A stretch of 64,000 nt of DNA, from assembly GCA_016806645.1 (NCBI GenBank), contig JACSYO010001618.1, forward strand, positions 1,694,501 to 1,758,500. The letters run 5' to 3'. The translations under genes and the position numbers were made by a program. Every line of letters begins with the position of its first letter. Within the stretch, counting starts at the first letter, position 1. The notes beneath the pieces were generated by a model. That model was not told the DNA's origin, made no database searches, and saw only the letters and a list, made by a program, of their open reading frames with translations. Source of the DNA: Ophiodon elongatus (lineage: Eukaryota > Chordata > Actinopteri > Perciformes > Hexagrammidae). Below are positions 53,336-63,100 of this stretch, in pieces.

Positions 53336-56300
53336 ACGCTGACATTGGGTTTGTGAATTGATTCTGTGCAGAGACCACAAAACCTCTAATGCTCCTGAGG
53401 GAGGCATGAGTAGAGAAGAACCGAAAACTTTTTTAACACTGTACTGAATGCTCAACTGTACATTATGTTTTCTAACACTAAATGCTCCCTGTATTAAAGT
53501 AGAAAACATAATATAACATTTGTAGAGGCCTAATATCTGCAGCAGGTGGGGTTTTTCTATAACCGTTGTTTTAATGGCCCCCAGTGGAAGAGTGACGCTT
53601 TTAGTTTAAGTGAGCTGTAAGGAGCAACTCTAACGTGGCACAGAGGTAACATCAGTTTTACAGTTTGACTGTTTGTCTCACCTCCAGCAGAAGGGGTAAC
53701 TATGTTTGAAACTGCTGGCATTGACGAGGCGACCGCTCTCCTTCAGCCACTTGATGATATTTTTGTCGGCATCCTAAAAAAGAAAAAGAAAAGAAAATAG
53801 AAAACTATTTTAAAACACGCAGCGTTAAAGAGTAACACAATACCAGGCTGAAAAGCAGTGTTCCAGTTAAAGTTCCCATGTGGTTTGGTGTGGTCAGAAG
53901 GGTGCAGCGTTGCACCTGTAGCTACACCCAACTGTGACGTCACAGTGTACTGAAACACCCTGGAGTACACCTGTACATCATTGCTGAAAGGTGAGACGTT
54001 AAGGCACCGGACGTCAGCAAAAACAAGATTTTCAGCTGACGTTAAATAGTTTAAACATGAAAAAAGGAGGTGATGATATTAAAAGTCCAAGTGAAAGCCA
54101 GCTTATGAAATTATGACATTTGCTACCCAAGCTTTTTAAATTAAGCATCTCACTATTTTTCTATTAATGGAAACGCTGTCAAGTTGTCCTTGGCACAAGT
54201 GAAGCTCGATGACTGGAACCTGCAGTTTCTCATGCAGCAAATTCTCTTTATAAATACAATTTGTCTTTTTTATTTATGTCCATTGCTCAAAATATTTTTC
54301 ACATAGTATTAATGACACATTTAGTATACATGTCTGCAGTACTTAAAACCAGCACACCATTTTAATGGCTCTCAGAATTAAAAACATTTATATTTTTATA
54401 CTTATATTGTTCTTAAATAATTACTATCGTCTTAAACATTTGTCCTTTACATATTATTCCACAAACCTCTTCATATTAAGAAAAGCTTGTGTAGTCATAA
54501 ACTGCAGTAGTACAACTACAGCTGAACTTATAATACTACTACGATTATGCATTATACAATGTAAATCTTGTATTGTAGCTATTAAACATTCTTTAGTAGG
54601 TTTACTTCATCCATGTCTTGTATGTGGGAGAGGTTCAAGGTAAAACCACCGGCAGTTTGTTGCTATGGCTGGAGTTAAGGCAAAGCATTTGTCAAAACAT
54701 TCCTTTATTACTAGGTTAACATATTCCACTTTTAATATAACATTTTCTCATTCTGGATCCTTTAATGCATCATGGCTTTAAGTTTTCCTTTGAGTAAAAC
54801 CAAGGTAGTCACAGCCAAGGTCACGGTCTGCTCATTCAGGTATGATAAATGCCACCGAAGAGGTAGGAAGAAATTGTCTGTTTTGTCATCCAGCTCATTG
54901 TTTATGGCAAACAATCTAATATGCAATCAGCCCTGTGCATCATCACCCACTATTTCATCTCCCTCGAACCAAGCTCACAGTGCAATTCACAGGAAGCTCA
55001 TAAATATGACTTCTCAGCAAGGTGTTTGGCAGACTGTTGGTCGTGACCTCTTTGTAGTGAGAGGGGTTTCAAATTTTCTCAGCCAGGAGTACATTTTGTT
55101 ATGGTCTGACCCAGGCTCATTAAAACATGAAAGAGCACCTGTGATGTGGAGATTCATTGGAACTTCGCCTGCAACCAATTGAGAGAATTTCACCACCTGG
55201 CCAATTTAGTTTAAACAAGGGTTACTAGATATATTTACTAGATTACTCACATATATTTGTGACTCTTTTAGAATATATTTGCGACGAGACATTTTATTCT
55301 TTAGTGGTGAATTCAGTTTTTAGAAATTATTTACAGGCTAGAGCAAAAAGCAAAAATCTAAAATAATTTGACTGTGCTTGACTTTCCAACACATTAACTG
55401 TATCGTAGGTTAAAATGAAGGTAGGAGAAGGCAAAGAGACAGAGAAATAAAGTTATTACAGAAAGACTAAGTAGACCAGTCACTAAAGACACATAATATA
55501 TGAGTGCAACAAGACACACATACAGGAGAAAGGAAAAAAAAGATCAATGCATTATTTTGAATGCACTCACTTCAATCTTTATTATGTAACAGTTGGTCAA
55601 CATTAGTGTAAATAGTCAATAGTTGAGTCCTGTCAAAACATTTTGAATAATCAGTGGGGAACTGTAAAGACAAGGCAAAACACTGATGAAGTCTTCTCTG
55701 CTTTGTTTGGTTAGAGATGTGAAACCTCACAGCAGGACAAAAGTGTTTTTTTGCAAAAGGAAGGGAGATCCTAAATTTTGATCAAGAGAAGCAGTGGCGG
55801 CAAAAGGTGAGCAGATGTAGCAAAGGGAAGTGGCAGAAGTGGTGAGAGCAGTATAACAGTGGGGTTGATTTGGCAGGAAAAGGGGAAGGTGAATTAAACA
55901 AGGGTGTTGTAGGAAATGGAATAAAGGAAAAAAGTCGAACTAAGGAGACCTAAGGGTCATAAAACAGGATCCAAGGGGATGCTGGAGGCGGCAGGGTAGA
56001 GCTCGTAAGACGGGAAGGCAGGAGGGTTGTTTTGAGATAATTATGTAAAATTTGAAGTTCGAAGAACTGGGCAGGAAATAGACATTGTGAGCAAAGATGT
56101 AAGGATAATGGGGTCAGGGTATGGCAAGGATAGTAAAATGGTAAGAAGGGCTGGGTATCAACTCTCAATACCGAGTGTCCGAAAAAAAAGATCAAGTACG
56201 GAAAGCTGGATTCCTCAGACACGTAAATCTTGTTTAGCTAATTTTTTGATTCGACACTTTCAACTTTGGATTTTGAATTTTGAATCAATATTTTGTCAAT

Positions 56301-59300
56301 TTTTTAATATTATATAATTGGGCAAAGTTCTTGTCAAAGAACACAGAGAACATGTGTTCGGACAGCATTTTACATTTGATATAAGTGTCCTTGTTTGTTA
56401 ATGAAAAGAAACGTTTCGTAGAAAAAACATATCTCCAAAGTAAGGTTTCAAGAAAAGTGTCATTTTGGCATCCGTACTGAAACACAAATCGGCATCGGCA
56501 TCGAATAATTTCAAACAATACCCAGCCCTTGGAGTAAGGATGGTAAAGTAGGGGAAAAATGGGAAGAATCTCTTGAACGAGTATGAGCTTCACTCCACAA
56601 CGCTCTGCTGGTCGCTGCTTTAGACGATTTTGTCAATTCCAAGCCTATGCTCCTCCCCTTCCAGCAGCTTCCTGTAGGTGGCGATCTCTGCATCCAGCTT
56701 GAGCTTAATGTGCAGCAGTTCCTGGTAGTCTTGGAGATACTTTGTCATCTCTAGTTTGGTTTCGCAGAGCTGGGCCTCCAACTGAGCAATGATACTCTGG
56801 AGGCTATCCACCTTATCCATGTGGGACATTTCCATGTCCTCCAGCTGCTGGTCCAGGGCGGAGTTGCGAGACTTCATACCATCAATCTGGTTCTGCAGCT
56901 CTGACACTTGGTTGTGGAAGGTCGTGATCTCGTCTTTCATGGTCTTCATTTGCTCCTCTTTTTTACCAGCATGCTCCTTGAGGGTGTCAAACTTGCTCTT
57001 GTACCATTTCTCAGCTTCCTGGACGTTGCGGGCAGCGACGGATTCTATCTCTGCACGCATGGTGCGCAGATACGCGGCCAGGTCGGGCCGATCGCCATCC
57101 AGCTCCGCAGTGATCTTTGAGTCCTCGATCTGCTTCATGAGGTCAGCCACTTCTTCATCATGGAGCTTTTTGAGGAACTCTATCTCGGCTACCAGTTGCT
57201 CTATACGCTTCTCCAGCTCAGCCTTCTGCAGTGTGGCATTGTCAACATCCTGGCGAAACTCACTCAGGATTAGCTCTGCCTCTTCTTTGAGTGCCAGCTC
57301 CTCCTCTAGCTTTAGTCTCCACACTTCAACCTCTTCTTCAATGTAGCCTCGCTCGATATCGGCTGCTCCCTTCTCATTGGTAAGGGCCTCAATCAGCTCC
57401 CGCACCTCTTTAAACTTGACCTCATATTCCTCTCCGATGCCTGTGGGGCCTCCCTTGTAGCGGTTCTGCAGTGCAGCCAGCTCAGCGTGAAGAGCCGCAT
57501 TCCTCTGCTCTAGTGCCTGGACCTTGTTGATGTATCCTGCAAACTTGACGTTGAGTTCCTGCATTTCCTCTTTCTCGTTGGCATGTTGCTGATGTATCTC
57601 TGTGCCCATCTCGACGGCAGTGCCGCGAACACCGGCGCGTCCGCGGTTGTCATACGAGGATCCACGGCACCGGGAAGGTGACGGGCTCTGAACCCTTACT
57701 CTGCCGCTGGAGCCGCTAACCTGCAGGCTCTTCTGGGTGTATGATGCAGCCCTCATGATTTGTAAAATACTGGGTTGGTTTCTTTCAGTTTACAGAGGAA
57801 CAGCTGCTCTCTCGGCTTCTCTTTGTGTGGCCCACGTCGCGACTGAAGCTCCCTCAGATCACCTCGGAGGTTTTATGCGGCGATAAAGAATGTGTCGGAC
57901 AGCCATGAAACTAACGCTTGGTTTTAACATATTTCAAAAGGGGATTATGACACTCTTTCAGTGAACTGTGGCTGCATGCTCTTTATTAGCTAACGCTGTA
58001 CTGTTACTGGCCAAGCGGGTCAAGTCCACTCCCTGGCCTTTACACCAGGATGTGAAATAGTGAAGAGATCATGTATGACTGCTATTTTTCACTCACTATC
58101 CACTTAGGATGGTAATGAAGTTGGGTGTGACGGGGAAGGCACCCAGTGCACTGGTAAACAGTGACAATGTGCTTTGACAGCAGTATTTCCTACACAACTT
58201 TGTGAAACTGCTCAGATGCTGATTCCCTTAACTCTCTCCACATCAACGAACAAGTCATGCGCCTAAAGAATCATTTTAAATTACATTTGGAAAACATGAT
58301 GAATATTTCATATTCTCATCTCAGTTACCACCGAACATAATTAGAAAAGGCATTACATCTATGACCAAAAAGAAAGTCACATTTCAGTGCAACTGTTCAG
58401 AATGAAAGAGGAAAAGAATCCTTGTAGAAAGATGTATTTATGTGTATATAAAACAGAGGAAATGGAGAGGAATAGGAAAGTGGGTGCCCAGAAAGCGGTA
58501 AGTGAAATAATGAATTAAATCAGCTATCAATATTGTTGAGGGTTTTATCACATGTGTCAAACCAGTGGCTCTCACCAGGGGAGGAAGCCTGAAATGTCTG
58601 CTAACCTAGTCTACATGTAAATGTCTGAAGTGTCACTCACTTTGACATACTGTCCCGCAAAGTCAGTGACCTCTGAAGTGAAGCAGCCCGAGGCGTCCAC
58701 AGGGCAGATAGGAGCCTGGTCCCTCTGGATGATCTTGTATTCGGTGCACACCCTGTGATCATCCTACAGAGAGAATAACACACACAGTTCAGAGGGTTTA
58801 GTGAGTGATGGCATTTGTATCATCCAATTCTATATTCATTATTAATGTAATTCACGGCAAAAGACGTAACTAGATCAGAAATGATTGGTCGATTAATTGA
58901 TCAATTAATCGGGCAATCATTTTGATAATCTGTTAATCTCTAAATCATTTGTTTTTTTATAAACATGCATCCCTAGCCCAAAAAAAAAGAGGATTTTTTT
59001 AGTCTGTGATACTAATACCTTTGAGTTTGGGACAGTTTGTTGTACAAAACAGGCAGCTGAATATGTCAGTTTGGGCTTGGGGGTAATTATGTGGGGCATT
59101 CACAATTTTCTGACATTTTAATTAATGGTTAACAATTAATTGAGAAAATAATCGTCAGAACAATCAATATAAAAATAATTGTTAGTAGCCCTAATTTTAA
59201 CAAAGTTATTTACTGTAGCCTTTTACAACATTTTGAAAATGTGTCCAGAAGTAATTAAATTAGATTACCTTGATACAGTGACCCATTTAATTCAAACCAA

Positions 59301-60135
59301 TGTCATTTGCTTCAATGATATTCTCCCAAAGGATCTAACCGTTCATGAAAATAAATAACTATCTAACCCCTTTGTCAGCCAGTTTCACTAGTTCAAAGAT
59401 ATGTTATGTCTCCATATCAAATTCCTTGTTGAGCTGGATACTTTTTGCAGTGTTGAAAGAAGCACTACCGGCATGTGACAGCTATGCATGAAAGATCGGA
59501 GCAGTGTCCAGCTGTAAATGCATTTTGTATTCAAGCACCCTGTCAAGATCCAAGATGGATGGCTCACAGGATCACATCCAGTCATAACAACATAAAATTT
59601 GAAGAATGTACTTGGCAGCGCGTTTCTTCTCACTGTATATCTTCAGAGGAAATGCATTTGTGTTTCAGATCTTCAGCAACCAATCAAAGTGAATGGGATC
59701 CTTAAATAACAGAAGTATTACCAAATAAAAAAATAAACAAACATTTAAATGCAAATGTAAATGGGGTGTGAAGGGTTTACATAGCGACTAACTGCAGTGA
59801 AATAAGCAGACGAGTGCAGAAAAGAAGGCTAAGACAAAGACAAAGGGAAAGACAGAGTTTGTATCCACAGCTGGCGACAACCATGAGGGCATCCATCTGC
59901 CCCTGACAAGGGCATTTAACCCATCAGAAATAACTTAATACCTCTAATGGTACTGCAACATTGGCTTCTACACTGGAGGAATACACCGATACTGTAGCAT
60001 TCAATACAAATATTTCATAAAACTCTTAAATAGGCATACACGTCAATGTGAAGGGGGTACACAAAGAAACATTGTATCCATGAGAGGTTGAAAGTATTTT
60101 AAGATGTGAGACACAGTATTCTACATATTTTATTT

Positions 60136-60193
<58 letters not shown>

Positions 60194-63100
60194 AAAACAT
60201 ATTAATTACAAGTTAAACTGGTGGAGGGTATTCAAAGACAAAACTCTTAATTAAATGATTTCCCAAACCGGGTCATAGATTCCAAGACCAGTGGGTCCTG
60301 AATAGTCTTGATGAAATGTGTTAGCTTTGAAATCAAGTTTTAAACCACAAAAAATAATAAGAATACAAATATAATGTAGAAATTATTTCATTTGTTGGTG
60401 TCAAGAACAAATCTTGTTTCGGGCAAAGTTTAGTCCTCTTGTAAAGTGATGTATCGACCAACGTCTGCATGTGTTGACTCATTGTGCAGGAAAACATAAC
60501 TCAAAGCCGTGCAGCTATAGAAACAACACAGGACCTTGTTTACCTCCGGAGTGAACTCCATATGAGCATCTGCAGGACTGGATTAACAAGCTTACTAGAA
60601 GCAATGTTTCAGAAGTACATTTCTCAACTGTATTCTAAGTCCCTGGAGGAGATGAAGTACATTGTAATTATAAAGAAGGAGGTGAGCCTGACAAGAGGCA
60701 GGTGGAGGCCCGTCCAGTGACACATGATTAACAGCAAAGGCTGCACACAATACACTCAGCCACAGTCAGGCTGGGCGATACAGCCAAAACCTTCGATCCC
60801 AATACAGGTAATTTCATATCTTGATAACAATATATCTCAAAATATACTGTGTTTTTTTGGGGTTATTCAATAAATAAATAAATAAATAAATAAATAGTCT
60901 ATATGAAATACCCACAAGGTAAAGCCTATTTTTGTATACTTCTGTGTGAATTAAATACTTGACAAATAAATATTGCTGAATATTTTCTTATTTTCTTAAG
61001 GACTTTAAATATGAAATTATGACATTTTCTGAGAACTGTGTCAGAGTGCGCTTATCAATTAAGACAAAGTAATTGTGTATCTCAATATATGATTTAATTA
61101 CAGTATGATTGCATTGAAACACAAAAGATGTATTGAATTATTGCCCAGCCCTAAACCATAGTACACTGTACATCTCTATGCAATTCTACATTTTGAAAAA
61201 ATGCTTGATGTCTATCTAACACTCACACTAAAAGCCATGGTTGGTGTGGGTCTTTAACAAGTGTTGACTAAATGACTCATGCCTAAGAGAGTATCCGACT
61301 GGTCTGAATATTTATCACGATATGTTTTAAAACACTTGTTAGTAGGTGCTAATTCCCCACTTATGTTAGCAATTTTCATATCATGCAATCATACACTTGT
61401 GTACTTTTAGTAAACTACAGAAGTGGTGCTGAAACAATTAGTCAATTAACTGATTATTAACTATTAAAGAGTAATTTATTGAGTCAAACTGCTGAACAAT
61501 TACTGGTCTGTGCTTTTGAAATGTGCTGTTTTCTTCAATGTCCTTTGGTTTCTTTAGTCACAAAGAGAAAAGCGATGGCCGGTTTGTTTTTTCTGGCATT
61601 GTATAAACCAAAAGAGTAATCACTTGGAAAAAAAAAAAAAATGCACTAAGCAGGAAATTAGTAAAAGACAACACTCACAGCTCCAAAGTAAGGTGCCTGG
61701 TGGACCACTCCTGTGCCTTCTTCCTCCCTGACGTAGCTATCCATCACCACCTGGAACGCTCCGGTCTCCCCACACTGAAGTGAAACGAGGATGAGTAGAA
61801 TTAGATGAAAGAGAGCGAGTGGTGAGGAAGCAAAAGAAATACAGCCACAGATAGCGATGTTGATAGAAAGAGAGAGATTAAGAGAACATAAACGGAGTTG
61901 CCAATTTATGGTCAGACAGGTAATTAAAGTGAAACATGGGTCTGTCTTCACTTTGTGGCAAACAATACATAAACCTGTGGAATGAGAACAAAGACCACTG
62001 ACCTTGGCAAAGTACTCGAAGAGAGGCTTGTATTTTTTCCCTTTCAGCGCCTTGCCGGGAAATCTAAAAAACACATTAAAAGTAAAAAAAATGATTTATG
62101 AGATATGTTATGATTCTTACTTCAGCATTCTCCCATAACTGTATTTGTTGAGGACAGAAACGGACATCTTAATTTAAAGGTTTAAGTTTGTGTCGGTCAT
62201 GATAGACTGTTTTTTCAATTATCATACAAATAAATATCTGCTTCTGTATATGGAGACTTTGAAGAAGAAGCTCCCGCCAGTTAACACATCAGCATGCCTT
62301 CTTTATTGCCAGTTAATTTGTCCAATATATGGGATGAGTGGGTATAAATCGTGCCTGGAAATGTGCTTCATTAGATTTCAGCGTATTCTGTATTCACTCC
62401 GGGGTTTTCTTTATTTCACTTTGCCAAGTTGTTTTCCTTCTCTATTCTGCACTTCACCCTTTGCTCCAGAATTCATCAGAGCTTTGTGCTGCATACAAAA
62501 AACACACAGTTGGTGAAATGTACATTGCTAATTCTTCTGTCAGTAATTTCAATCTTTGTCTCATAAAAAGGAAAAGTGTGTCGCATTTAAGGGACTCTAT
62601 TAGCAGAAATGCAATATAATAAGAAGAAGAATGTTTTCTTGTGTGTATAATCCTTTGATTCCCCAGATTTGTTTCCTTAGAATGAGCAGTTTATATCTAC
62701 ATATGGAGCGGGCCGCAATGTTTTTACAGTAGCCCAGAGAGGACACACCAAACACTGGCTCTAGAAAGGGAAGTTTCAGTTGGTTGCGATCTACAACCTC
62801 ACTGCCAGATGCCGCCAAATCCTACACACTGCACCATTAACTCTGTTATAAACCAAGAGGAAACCTTTCACAGTGACTGTGAAATACGAGTTTGATGCTC
62901 AATGAAAGACCATAGCTAGGTTTGAATTCTCTCAACTTATCGAGTTTGTAAGTTTCAGTGTCCCAAGTGCAGAATATTAAGGTTAAGAAGATAGTGGTGG
63001 AGTAAAAACTGATGTAAACACCTAATGGAAAAACACCAACTCTGAGGTAAGTACATAAATACCTTTACAGGGGTCAGCCATATTGGCTTTAATGGCACTT

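Larger units (their letters stand above)
58764..61678. other. iars1 intron between exons 3 and 4
   Basis: Rich in transposon relics: a CGATTA-type copy, an AT microsatellite, the MITE at 60767 and a second CGATTA-type copy. No gene. Confidence 0.6.

Noticed and set aside
54772..55182. Plus-strand ORF of 136 codons
   Set aside because: No recognisable domain, ordinary AT-rich composition and antisense to an iars1 intron; length is within chance.
56789..57346. Plus-strand ORF of 185 codons (Ser-rich)
   Set aside because: Antisense of the intermediate-filament coding sequence; coiled-coil Glu/Leu codons read backwards give Ser-rich frames.
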